Assembly (NCBI RefSeq): GCF_003122365.1
Contig: NZ_CP029254.1
Location: forward strand, 5,419,501 to 5,483,500
From: Streptomyces spongiicola
GTDB taxonomy: Bacteria; Actinomycetota; Actinomycetes; Streptomycetales; Streptomycetaceae
DNA: 64,000 bases
Reading direction: 5' to 3'
Part shown: positions 1 through 7,690 of the stretch, piece after piece
Layout of the letters: every line of letters starts with the position of its first letter
How positions within the stretch are numbered: the stretch's first letter is position 1
Notes under the pieces: model-generated
Database searches by the model: none
Told to the model about the DNA's origin: nothing
Seen by the model: the letters and a program-made list of their open reading frames with translations, nothing else
Translations under genes and position numbers: made by a program

Positions 1-968
1 TGGAGGTGGCCGACCACGAGATCGTGTGCGTCCTCGGGCCGAGCGGCAGCGGCAAGTCGACCCTGCTCAGGGCCGTCACCGGACTGCAGCCGCTGGACGG
101 CGGCCGGGTCCTGCTCGGCGGCGCCGACCAGGCCGGGGTCCCGGTGCACCGGCGCGGGGTGGGCCTGATGTTCCAGGACCACCAGCTCTTCCCGCAGCGC
201 GACGTCGGCGGCAACGTCGCCTTCGGCCTGCGGATGCACGGCGTGGCGAAGGGGGAGCGGCGGCTGCGGGTGGAGGAGCTGCTGGAGCTGGTCGGCCTCC
301 CCGGCGCCGCGGGGCGGGCCGTCGGCTCGCTGTCCGGAGGCGAGCAGCAGCGCGTCGCCCTCGCCCGTGCGCTGGCGCCCCGGCCCCGGCTGCTGATGCT
401 CGACGAGCCGCTGGGCCAGCTCGACCGCACCCTCAGGGAGCGGCTCGTCGTCGAACTGCGCGCGGTGTTCCGCCGGCTGGGCACGACGGTGCTCGCCGTC
501 ACCCATGACCAGGGGGAGGCCTTCGCGCTCGCCGACCGGGTCGTGGTCATGCGGGACGGGCGCGTCGCCCAGTCGGGCACCCCCCGGGACGTGTGGCGGC
601 GGCCCGCCTCGGAGTTCGTCGCCCGGTTCCTGGGCTTCGCCAACGTGGTGCCCGCGACGGTGACCGGTGGCACCGCCGCCACGCCCTGGGGCCGCGTCCC
701 GGTGCCGGCGGGCTCGTCCCAGGGGGTGTGCCGGCTGCTGGTACGGCCGTCCGGGGTACGCATCGGGCCGAGCGGCGCGGGACTGCCGTGCGTGGTGGAG
801 TCGCTGACCTTCCGCGGTCATCATGTCGCGGTGCGGCTGCGGCCGCACGGCGCGCCGCCGCTGGAGGCCGAGTGCGGGCTGCGGGACGCGCCGGAGGCGG
901 GAGCGGAGGTCGGGGCGGTGTTCGCCGCCGAGGACGTGGTGGTCCTGGGGCCCGGCAACGGCGGCTGA
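1..968 (+). CDS. ABC transporter ATP-binding protein (5' end outside window)
   Basis: Importer-type ATPase that powers uptake through permeases lying outside the window. The frame is open from base 3, and the first visible start (GTG at 6) lies only about 10 residues before the Walker A motif GPSGSGKST. Family members carry about 30 residues before it, so the true start is upstream. In order one sees Walker A, a Q-loop (MFQDHQLFPQ), the signature LSGGEQQRVALARAL, Walker B LLMLDEPLGQLD and the H-loop AVTHDQGEA. A C-terminal TOBE-like region follows from about residue 220. The layout matches thiamine, iron(III) or spermidine importers; the substrate cannot be read from this subunit. It converges on the gene at 1026. 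Confidence 0.85.
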   Translation, partial: EVADHEIVCVLGPSGSGKSTLLRAVTGLQPLDGGRVLLGGADQAGVPVHRRGVGLMFQDHQLFPQRDVGGNVAFGLRMHGVAKGERRLRVEELLELVGLPGAAGRAVGSLSGGEQQRVALARALAPRPRLLMLDEPLGQLDRTLRERLVVELRAVFRRLGTTVLAVTHDQGEAFALADRVVVMRDGRVAQSGTPRDVWRRPASEFVARFLGFANVVPATVTGGTAATPWGRVPVPAGSSQGVCRLLVRPSGVRIGPSGAGLPCVVESLTFRGHHVAVRLRPHGAPPLEAECGLRDAPEAGAEVGAVFAAEDVVVLGPGNGG

Positions 969-1025
969 TCCGGCTGTGGGGCGTCCGCGGTCCGGGAAGG
1001 CCGCCTCCGTCCCCCGTCCCGGGCG

Positions 1026-2162
1026 TCAGTGCCGCAGCGGCAGGGCGGCCAGTTCCGCCACCGCCCAGGTGAGCGGGGCGAAGACCGCGAGCAGGACCAC
1101 GGCCCGGAGCAGGGCGGTGGCCTGGAGCAGGGCCGCGGGGGCGCCCAGTTCCAGCAGGCCCGCCCGGGTGGCCGCGCGGTCCTGCCGCGCCTCCACCGCC
1201 GAGGTGAGCAGAGTCGCCGTGGTGCAGGCGGCGACGAGCATCGCCCCGAGAGCGGTGAGCGGGCCGAAGGGCTGCGGTCGTTCCCCGGCGAGCGCGGAGG
1301 CCGCGATGACGGCGGACACCACGGCGCACACGACCCCGAGCGGGCGGCCGATCCGGCGTGCGTCGTCCATCAGCGCCCGCCCCGCGAGCAGGCGCATCGC
1401 CCCGGGCCGTACGGACTGCAGTACCCGCCCGCACAGATGGACGATTCCGGGGCCGGCCATCGCGAGCCCCACCGCGGTCAGCGTCCAGCCCGCGAGCACC
1501 CCGCCGGGGGTGCCGCCCGTCCCCTCCGTGCCCCGGGCCGTGTACGCCTCGACCGCGACGCCCACGGCCGTCAGCGCGACTCCCCAGGGGAGGCCGGTGG
1601 GAGCTTCCGTGCTGTGCTCGGGCTCGTCCCCGGGAGGTTCGCCGGTCCTCCTGCGGGGCGGGCGGAAGGCGAGTGCGGCCGCCCCGGCACCGAGGACCGG
1701 GACGAGCGCGAGGAGCAGGAGCACCGCCCCCAGCGGCAGCGGCTCACCCGCGGCGAGCAGTTCCGCCGCATCGCCGTCGAACGGTGTTCCGCTGAGGTCG
1801 CCGCGCAGGTGCAGGAAGAACAGCAGCGCCACCGCGCTGCCCAGGACTGCGGACACGGCGGTGGACGCGGCGGCCAGCGCGCTCATCCGCACCGGTCCCA
1901 GTCCGACGGCGGACAGGCCCTGACGTGGCCGGGTGCCCGGATCCGTACGCGCCACCGCCACGGCCAGCTGAACGGTGGCTGCCAGCGGGGCGAGGCACCA
2001 GGCCAGCCGCTGCGCCGCCGGGTCGGCGGGGTGCGGACCGGTCACCGCGTAGGACAGCGTGCACAGGAGGAGGAAGCCGACGCCCGCCGAGGCCGCCGCC
2101 AGCAGGAGGCGGCGCAGCAGGACCAGGGGGTGGGAGCCGCGGCTCAGACGGAGAGCGAGCAC
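1026..2162 (-). CDS. Multi-spanning membrane protein, ABC permease-like
   Basis: A 378-residue protein with about eight hydrophobic segments and a charged, proline-rich loop around residue 165 (RPPRRRTGEPPGDEPEHS). No soluble domain is recognised. Its GTG start (2162) lies inside the 3' end of the upstream ATPase gene (19-bp overlap), so the two are translationally coupled and probably form one ABC system. The alternating hydrophobic blocks resemble FtsX/MacB-type permeases, but I see no clear family motif. A role in export or in a membrane-remodelling complex is inference. Confidence 0.7.
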   Translation of the reverse strand: MLALRLSRGSHPLVLLRRLLLAAASAGVGFLLLCTLSYAVTGPHPADPAAQRLAWCLAPLAATVQLAVAVARTDPGTRPRQGLSAVGLGPVRMSALAAASTAVSAVLGSAVALLFFLHLRGDLSGTPFDGDAAELLAAGEPLPLGAVLLLLALVPVLGAGAAALAFRPPRRRTGEPPGDEPEHSTEAPTGLPWGVALTAVGVAVEAYTARGTEGTGGTPGGVLAGWTLTAVGLAMAGPGIVHLCGRVLQSVRPGAMRLLAGRALMDDARRIGRPLGVVCAVVSAVIAASALAGERPQPFGPLTALGAMLVAACTTATLLTSAVEARQDRAATRAGLLELGAPAALLQATALLRAVVLLAVFAPLTWAVAELAALPLRH

Positions 2163-2872
2163 TCGGCCCGGCCTTCCGTGTCGGTGTCCTGCGCCGGGGT
2201 GACGCGCCGGCCGTCCACCAGCGTCACCCCGCGGTCGGCGAGGGTGGCGACCTCCTCGTCATGGGTCGCGAGCACGAGGGTGATGCGGTGGGACCGGGCC
2301 GCGGTGGTGAGGGTGCGCAGCACCTGGGCCCGGTCGGCGCTGTGCAGCGTCGCGGTCGGCTCGTCGGCGAACAGCACCGCGGGAGTGGTGACCAGGGCGC
2401 GGGCGAGAGCGATGCGCTGCCGCTGCGACTGGAGCAGGGTCCGGGGGCGGTTGCGGGCGCAGCGGCCGATGTCGAGCCGCTCCATCCACTCCAGGGCGGC
2501 GGTCCTGGCCTTGCGGTGCGAGGAGCCGCGCAGCAGCAGCGGCAGCGCCGTGTTCTCCCAGGCGGTCAGTTCGGGCACCAGCTGGGGCTCCGGGCCGATC
2601 CAGCCGAAGCGCTCGCGCCGCAGCCGCTCGCGGTTCAGCGCCCCCATGGTGTGGACGGGGGTGCTGTTGAACCACACTTCGCCCTGCTGCGGCACGATCT
2701 GGCCCGAGAGGCAGCGCAGCAGGGTCGTCTTCCCGCTGCCGCGCGGGCCGTTCACGGCCAGGATCTCGCCCTCGCGCACCCCGAGGGAGACTCCGCGGAG
2801 GGCGGGGGAGCCGCCGAAGTCGTGGTTCAGGGACCTCGCCCACAGCACATCGTTGTCCGGCGGGACCACCAT
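2144..2872 (-). CDS. ABC transporter ATPase with degenerate signature motif
   Basis: A LolD/MacB-like ATPase of 242 residues. Walker A (GPRGSGKTT), Walker B (AVLFADEPTATL) and the H-loop (LATHDEE) are present. The ABC signature LSGGQ is replaced by LLQSQ, followed by the normal RQRIALARAL. The Q-loop glutamine position aligns with proline (WIGPEP before QLVPELT). Hydrolysis may therefore be weak, or need another ATPase. I chose ATG 2872 because GAGG lies 8 nt upstream; the GTG at 2881 would overlap that site. It is coupled to the membrane protein gene that follows. What it moves is unknown. Confidence 0.8.
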   Translation of the reverse strand: MVVPPDNDVLWARSLNHDFGGSPALRGVSLGVREGEILAVNGPRGSGKTTLLRCLSGQIVPQQGEVWFNSTPVHTMGALNRERLRRERFGWIGPEPQLVPELTAWENTALPLLLRGSSHRKARTAALEWMERLDIGRCARNRPRTLLQSQRQRIALARALVTTPAVLFADEPTATLHSADRAQVLRTLTTAARSHRITLVLATHDEEVATLADRGVTLVDGRRVTPAQDTDTEGRAECSLSV

Positions 2873-2985
2873 GGCGTGCACCTCGGTTCAGATCCGTGGG
2901 TTTCCGTTCCGCCGCACGGCGAACGGTCCCGATGCCGATCGGTCACAGCACCGTAGGGACTCCGGGGCGGGTACGGGCACGGCAC

Positions 2986-3033
2986 GCGGCCCGGACGCCT
3001 CCCTTCTCACCCGAAGGGAGGCGTCCGGGCCGC
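2986..3033 (-). terminator. Perfect 21-bp stem hairpin after the aminotransferase gene
   Basis: Arms 2986-3006 and 3013-3033 are exactly complementary over 21 bp, with a 6-nt loop. It lies 66 nt past the stop of the aminotransferase on the minus strand. It has no U-tract, as is common for Streptomyces terminators. Confidence 0.8.
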
Positions 3034-3098
3034 GAGGGCCGTCGGCCGGGCGGCGCGGGGCGCGCCAGCGGCCACCGGGGCGGTCCGGGGACCCGGTC

Positions 3099-4487
3099 CT
3101 ACAGCTTCGACCAGGCCTCGCTGAGGACGCCGCGCAGGATCTGCTCGATCTCGTCGAAGGTCTGCTGGGTGGAGATCAGCGGCGGGGCGAGCTGGACGAC
3201 CGGGTCGCCGCGGTCGTCGGCGCGGCAGTACAGGCCGGCGTCGAACAGCGCCTTGGAGAGGAAGCCGTAGAGGACCCGCTCGGTCTCCTCCTCGTTGAAG
3301 GACTCCTTGGTGTTCTTGTCCTTCACGAGTTCGATGCCGTAGAAGAAGCCGTTGCCGCGGACGTCGCCGACTATCGGCAGGTCGTGCAGCTTCCGGAGCG
3401 TGGAGTGGAAGGCGTCCTCGTTGTCCAGGACGTGCTGGTTGAGCTTCTCGCGCTCGAACAGGTCGAGGTTGGCGAGGCCGACGGCCGCGGAGACCGGGTG
3501 GCCGCCGAAGGTGTAGCCGTGCAGGAAGGTGTTGTCGCCCTTGTAGAACGGTTCGGCGAGCCGGTCGGAGACGATGCAGGCGCCGATCGGGGAGTAGCCC
3601 GAGGTCATGCCCTTGGCGCAGGTGATCATGTCGGGCACGTAGCCGAACTTGTCGCAGGCGAAGGTCTTGCCCAGGCGGCCGAAGGCGCAGATGACCTCGT
3701 CGGAGACCAGCAGTACGTCGTACCGGTCGCAGATCTCACGGACCCGCTGGAAGTAGCCGGGGGGCGGCGGGAAGCAGCCGCCGGCGTTCTGCACGGGCTC
3801 CAGGAAGACCGCGGCGACGGTGTCGGGGCCCTCGAAGAGGATCTGCTGCTCGATCTGGTCGGCGGCCCAGCGGCCGAAGGCCTCGGGGTCGTCGCCGTGC
3901 AGCGGCGCGCGGTAGATGTTGGTGTTGGGGACCTTGTGCGCACCCGGCACCAGCGGCTCGAACGGGGCCTTCAGCCCCGGCAGGCCGGTGATGGACAGGG
4001 CTCCCTGCGGGGTGCCGTGGTAGGCGACCGCGCGGGAGATCACCTTGTACTTGGTGGGCTTGCCGGTGAGCTTGAAGTACTGCTTGGCGAGCTTCCAGGC
4101 GGTCTCGACCGCCTCGCCTCCGCCGGTGGTGAAGAAGACCTTGTTGAGGTCGCCGGGGGCCTCGCCCGCGAGGCGCTCGGCCAGTTCGACGGCCTTCGGG
4201 TGGGCGTAGGACCACACGGGGAAGAAGGCGAGTTCCTCGGCCTGCCTGGCGGCCACCTCGGCCAGCTCCCGGCGGCCGTGGCCCGCCTGGACCACGAACA
4301 GGCCGGCGAGGCCGTCGAGGTAGCGCTTGCCCCTGTCGTCGTAGATGTAGGTGCCTTCACCGCGCACGATGGTGGGCACGGGGGAGTTCTCGTACGACGA
4401 CATGCGGGTGAAGTGCATCCACAGGTGGTCGTAGGCGGACTTGGAGAGGTCGCTGCGGTCCTTGCTCACGGCTATCGGGTTCCCCAC
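3099..4487 (-). CDS. Class III aminotransferase, putrescine / polyamine type
   Basis: A 462-residue PLP-dependent aminotransferase. It should convert putrescine, cadaverine or a gamma-glutamylated polyamine to the aldehyde, with pyruvate or 2-oxoglutarate as acceptor. Visible features are the N-terminal TYIYDDRGKRYLDGLAG, the phosphate-binding TTGGGEAVETAWK, the VSDEVICAFGRLG Asp region and the PLP lysine in TCAKGMTSGY. Its length fits the family. The start (ATG 4487) overlaps the end of the Lrp gene by 16 bp, so the two are co-transcribed. The divergent neighbour is an aminobutyraldehyde dehydrogenase, the next step of the pathway, which supports the polyamine assignment. From memory the S. 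coelicolor counterpart is SCO5655; beta-alanine or aspartate-family activity cannot be excluded. Confidence 0.88.
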   Translation of the reverse strand: MGNPIAVSKDRSDLSKSAYDHLWMHFTRMSSYENSPVPTIVRGEGTYIYDDRGKRYLDGLAGLFVVQAGHGRRELAEVAARQAEELAFFPVWSYAHPKAVELAERLAGEAPGDLNKVFFTTGGGEAVETAWKLAKQYFKLTGKPTKYKVISRAVAYHGTPQGALSITGLPGLKAPFEPLVPGAHKVPNTNIYRAPLHGDDPEAFGRWAADQIEQQILFEGPDTVAAVFLEPVQNAGGCFPPPPGYFQRVREICDRYDVLLVSDEVICAFGRLGKTFACDKFGYVPDMITCAKGMTSGYSPIGACIVSDRLAEPFYKGDNTFLHGYTFGGHPVSAAVGLANLDLFEREKLNQHVLDNEDAFHSTLRKLHDLPIVGDVRGNGFFYGIELVKDKNTKESFNEEETERVLYGFLSKALFDAGLYCRADDRGDPVVQLAPPLISTQQTFDEIEQILRGVLSEAWSKL

Positions 4488-4978
4488 ATGTAGGTCTGCT
4501 TCTTGAGCTTGAGGTAGACGAAGCTCTCGGTGGAGCGCACACCGGGGAGGGTGCGGATGCGCCGGTTGATCACTTCAAGCAGGTGGTCGTCGTCCTCGCA
4601 GACGACCTCCACCATCAGGTCGAACGAGCCCGCCGTCATGACGACGTACTCGCACTCGGACATGGCGGTGAGCGCGTCTGCCACCGGGTCCAGGTCGCCC
4701 TCGACGTTGATCCCGACCATCGCCTGGCGCCGCAGGCCCACGGTGAGCGGGTCCGTGACGGCGACGATCTGCATCACGCCCTGGTCGAGCAGCTTCTGGA
4801 CGCGCTGCCGGACGGCCGCCTCGGACAGGCCCACGGCCTTCCCTATGGCGGCGTAGGGACGGCGTCCGTCCTCCTGCAGCTGCTCGATGATCGCCAGGGA
4901 GACGGCATCGACAGTGGGGGAGGTGCCGCCCCCGGTCCTGGAGTCCGCGCTTCGACTTGCCACGTGCACACTGTGCAC
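4472..4978 (-). CDS. Lrp/AsnC family transcriptional regulator
   Basis: A 168-residue regulator with an N-terminal HTH (AIIEQLQEDGRRPYAAIGKAVGLSEAAVRQRVQKLLDQG, about residues 29-67) and a C-terminal RAM/AsnC ligand-binding domain (QAMVGINVEGDLDPVADALTAM ... GSFDLMVEVVCEDDDHL). It probably senses an amino acid or polyamine metabolite and controls the aminotransferase downstream and the divergent dehydrogenase. A perfect 15-bp palindrome covers its first codons. Start is ambiguous: in-frame GTGs occur at 4978, 4969 and 4963, none with a strong ribosome site. The mature fold begins well after all three. From memory this is the SCO5656 type, reported as a polyamine-responsive regulator. Confidence 0.9.
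   Translation of the reverse strand: MHSVHVASRSADSRTGGGTSPTVDAVSLAIIEQLQEDGRRPYAAIGKAVGLSEAAVRQRVQKLLDQGVMQIVAVTDPLTVGLRRQAMVGINVEGDLDPVADALTAMSECEYVVMTAGSFDLMVEVVCEDDDHLLEVINRRIRTLPGVRSTESFVYLKLKKQTYMWGTR
4964..4978. promoter_or_regulatory. Perfect 15-bp palindrome at the lrp start codon
   Basis: GTGCACACTGTGCAC reads the same on both strands around a central C. It covers the first possible start codons of the Lrp-type gene and faces the promoter of the divergent dehydrogenase. Size and position suit a dimeric autoregulator site. That Lrp binds it is inference. Confidence 0.5.
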
Positions 4979-5153
4979 CGGAGTCGTGGATTCTGCAACC
5001 TATGAGCGATGAAATTCGTTGTTTGAGGTTGGAGAAGTTACCGATTTCGAAGTCGAGTGGTGTCGGGTCTGTCGAAAGCGTCGCTCGTCGGGCTAGCCTG
5101 GGCCGCGTAGTGTGGGGCTGTCTCACCCATCGGACATCTGAGGAGGGGTGGCT

Positions 5154-6593
5154 GTGACCACCGAACTGCGTCGTCTGCGCAACTACATCGACGGAGAGTT
5201 CCGGGACGCCGCTGACAGGCGGACCATCGAGGTGGTCAACCCGGCCACGGGCGAGGTGTACGCGACCTCCCCGCTGTCCGGCCGGGCGGACGTGGACGCC
5301 GCCATGGCCGCCGCCGCCGCGGCGTTCCCCGGCTGGCGCGACACCACGCCGGCCGAGCGCCAGAAGGCCCTGCTGAAGATCGCGGACGCCTTCGAGGAGC
5401 GGGCCGAGGAGCTGATCGCGGCCGAGTCGGAGAACACCGGCAAGCCGCTCGGGCTCACCCGCAGCGAGGAGATCCCCCCCATGGTCGACCAGATCCGCTT
5501 CTTCGCGGGCGCGGCCCGGATGCTGGAGGGCCGCTCCGCGGGCGAGTACATGGAGGGGCTGACCTCCATCGTCCGCCGTGAGCCGGTCGGCGTCTGCGCG
5601 CAGGTCGCCCCGTGGAACTACCCGATGATGATGGCCGTGTGGAAGTTCGCCCCGGCCCTGGCCGCCGGGAACACCGTGGTGCTGAAGCCGTCGGACACCA
5701 CCCCGGCCTCCACCGTCCTGATCGCCGAGATCATCGGCTCGATCGTCCCGAAGGGCGTCTTCAACGTCATCTGCGGCGACCGCGACACCGGCCGGATGAT
5801 GGTCGAGCACCCGGTTCCGGCGATGGCCTCCATCACCGGCTCGGTGCGGGCCGGCATGCAGGTCGCCGAGTCGGCTTCGAAGGACCTCAAGCGGGTGCAC
5901 CTGGAGCTGGGCGGCAAGGCCCCGGTCGTCGTGTTCGAGGACACCGACATCGCGAAGGCCGTCGAGGACATCTCCGTCGCCGGCTTCTTCAACGCCGGCC
6001 AGGACTGCACGGCCGCGACCCGCGTACTGGTGCACGAGTCCATCCACGACGAGTTCGTGAGCGCGCTGGCCAAGGCCGCTCAGGAGACCAGGACCGGCAT
6101 GCCCGACGACGAGGACGTGCTGTTCGGCCCGCTCAACAACGAGAACCAGCTGAACCAGGTCTCCGGCTTCATCGACCGGCTCCCGGCCCACGCGAAGGTC
6201 GAGGCCGGCGGCCGGCGGGTCGGCGACAAGGGCTACTTCTACGCCCCGACGGTCGTCTCCGGCCTCAAGCAGGACGACGAGATCGTCCAGCAGGAGGTCT
6301 TCGGGCCGGTCATCACGGTCCAGTCCTTCACCGACGAGGCCCAGGCCGTCGAGTACGCGAACGGCGTGGAGTACGCCCTCGCCTCGTCGGTCTGGACGAA
6401 GGACCACGCGCGCGCGATGCGCATGTCCAAGGTCCTGGACTTCGGCTGTGTGTGGATCAACACCCATATCCCGCTGGTCGCCGAGATGCCGCACGGCGGC
6501 TTCAAGAAGTCCGGATACGGCAAGGACCTGTCGGCGTACGGCTTCGACGACTACACGCGCGTCAAGCACGTGATGACGTCCCTCGAAGGGTGA
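5154..6593 (+). CDS. Gamma-aminobutyraldehyde dehydrogenase (NAD-dependent)
   Basis: A 479-residue aldehyde dehydrogenase that should oxidise 4-aminobutanal to GABA. The catalytic cysteine is in NAGQDCTAATR, the general-base glutamate in LELGGKAPVV, and the substrate channel carries VAPWNYPMMM. The C-terminal MPHGGFKKSGYGKDLSAYGFDDYTRVKHV is typical of the aminobutyraldehyde group. I chose GTG 5154 over GTG 5148 because AGGAGG (5141-5146) sits 7 nt before it, against 1 nt for the other. It is divergent from the Lrp/aminotransferase pair and closed by two hairpins. It is a paralogue of the enzyme starting at 10497. Confidence 0.9.
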   Translation: MTTELRRLRNYIDGEFRDAADRRTIEVVNPATGEVYATSPLSGRADVDAAMAAAAAAFPGWRDTTPAERQKALLKIADAFEERAEELIAAESENTGKPLGLTRSEEIPPMVDQIRFFAGAARMLEGRSAGEYMEGLTSIVRREPVGVCAQVAPWNYPMMMAVWKFAPALAAGNTVVLKPSDTTPASTVLIAEIIGSIVPKGVFNVICGDRDTGRMMVEHPVPAMASITGSVRAGMQVAESASKDLKRVHLELGGKAPVVVFEDTDIAKAVEDISVAGFFNAGQDCTAATRVLVHESIHDEFVSALAKAAQETRTGMPDDEDVLFGPLNNENQLNQVSGFIDRLPAHAKVEAGGRRVGDKGYFYAPTVVSGLKQDDEIVQQEVFGPVITVQSFTDEAQAVEYANGVEYALASSVWTKDHARAMRMSKVLDFGCVWINTHIPLVAEMPHGGFKKSGYGKDLSAYGFDDYTRVKHVMTSLEG

Positions 6594-6600
6594 CCGGACC

Positions 6601-6625
6601 CCGCGGGCGGGCCACCCGCCCGCGG
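6601..6625 (+). terminator. Terminator hairpin 1 after the dehydrogenase
   Basis: An 11-bp perfect GC stem (6601-6611 with 6615-6625) around a 3-nt loop, 7 nt after the stop codon. It is the first of a tandem pair. Confidence 0.7.
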
Positions 6626-6636
6626 ACTCCTCACCG

Positions 6637-6663
6637 GGCCACCCGGGCCACGCCCGGGTGGCC
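6637..6663 (+). terminator. Terminator hairpin 2 after the dehydrogenase
   Basis: A 12-bp perfect stem (6637-6648 with 6652-6663) and a 3-nt loop, 11 nt beyond the first hairpin. The pair faces the converging glycerophosphodiesterase gene and may insulate both directions. Confidence 0.7.
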
Positions 6664-6963
6664 TCGGGCGCGTCAGGGGCCTCGCAGTCGTCTTCCGCCG
6701 GACGGCCGCCCGCCTCGTACCGGCAACGACCGCGTCGAGGACCTCTCGCCCGGAGACGTCCTCGCCCGCCGGGCCCGCCCGGGCGGCGCCATCCGGCCCG
6801 AGGCCGGCGACGACCCGTGCCCCGGAACCCGTCCGTGCCGTGCGGGAACCTGTCCGGCCGACGGCCGGGGCGATGCCCGCGCGGCCCGGTCCGTGGTCCC
6901 GGACGCGGGACCCGGGGGCGGCGCGGTCGCGGATGCCGTGCCGTCCGGTGCGCCCCGGACCGC
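6664..6963. other. Non-coding gap between convergent genes
   Basis: About 300 bp of GC-rich sequence between the tandem hairpins and the end of the glycerophosphodiesterase gene. I see no credible reading frame or RNA gene in it. Confidence 0.5.
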
Positions 6964-7680
6964 TCACGACCCGCGCCCCGGCCCTGCCGCGCCCTTCCGC
7001 GGACCGCCCAGGACACGCTTCAGCGCGTCCACCCGGTTGGTGGTGATCGAGTCGACCCCGCGGGCCACCAGTCTGCGCATCGCCGCACGGGTGTCCGCCG
7101 TCCACACCGACAGCAGATAGCCCTGCGCGTGGACCTCCTCGGCCAGTTCCCGGCTCACCAGCCCGAAGCGGTAGTTGAGCCAGCGCGGCCTCAGCGCCGC
7201 CAGCAGCACGGGACGCGGCGGTGCGAGCGTGGTCCAGGTCAGCGCGATCTCCGCGTCCGGGTCGGCGTCCCGGACCGCCAGCATGCCGGCGGGGCCGCCC
7301 GTGTAGTAGACCCGGTCGTCGGCGCCGCCCTCGCGGACCGCGCCGACGACCGCGCGCACGGACGACGCGTCCGCGCCCGGCAGATCCAGCATGAGGCGGT
7401 GGCCGCCGGCCGCGGCCACCGCCGCGGCGAGCGTGGGCACCCCGCCGCCGGTCAGTTCGCCGAGCCGTGCGTGGGAGAGCCGGGACAGCGGCAGGTCGTG
7501 GCCCCACAGGCGGTTGAGGGTGTCGTCGTGGAGGAGTACCGGCACCCCGTCACGGGTCAGCCGGACGTCGACCTCCACGGCGTCCGCGCCCCGCTCGATC
7601 GCCGCCCGCAGCGAGGGCAGGGTGTTCTCGCGTGCGACGTACGGGTCGCCGCGATGCCCTACGACCGTGACAACGCGCAT
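6964..7680 (-). CDS. Glycerophosphodiester phosphodiesterase family protein
   Basis: A 238-residue TIM-barrel GDPD enzyme expected to hydrolyse glycerophosphodiesters to glycerol-3-phosphate and an alcohol. The N-terminal catalytic block is clear: VGHRGDPYVARENTLPSL (His, Arg-Gly) and then ADAVEVDVRLTRDGVPVLLHDDTLNRL (Glu, Asp and the HDDTLNR motif). The C-terminal SVWTADTRAAMRRLVARGVDSITTNRVD is also typical. No signal peptide, so it acts in the cytoplasm. ATG 7680 is the start; upstream codons in this frame belong to another gene read out of phase. Only 10 nt separate it from the deaminase gene before it, so the two form an operon. Confidence 0.9.
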   Translation of the reverse strand: MRVVTVVGHRGDPYVARENTLPSLRAAIERGADAVEVDVRLTRDGVPVLLHDDTLNRLWGHDLPLSRLSHARLGELTGGGVPTLAAAVAAAGGHRLMLDLPGADASSVRAVVGAVREGGADDRVYYTGGPAGMLAVRDADPDAEIALTWTTLAPPRPVLLAALRPRWLNYRFGLVSRELAEEVHAQGYLLSVWTADTRAAMRRLVARGVDSITTNRVDALKRVLGGPRKGAAGPGRGS

Positions 7681-7690
7681 CGGCCGCGCC

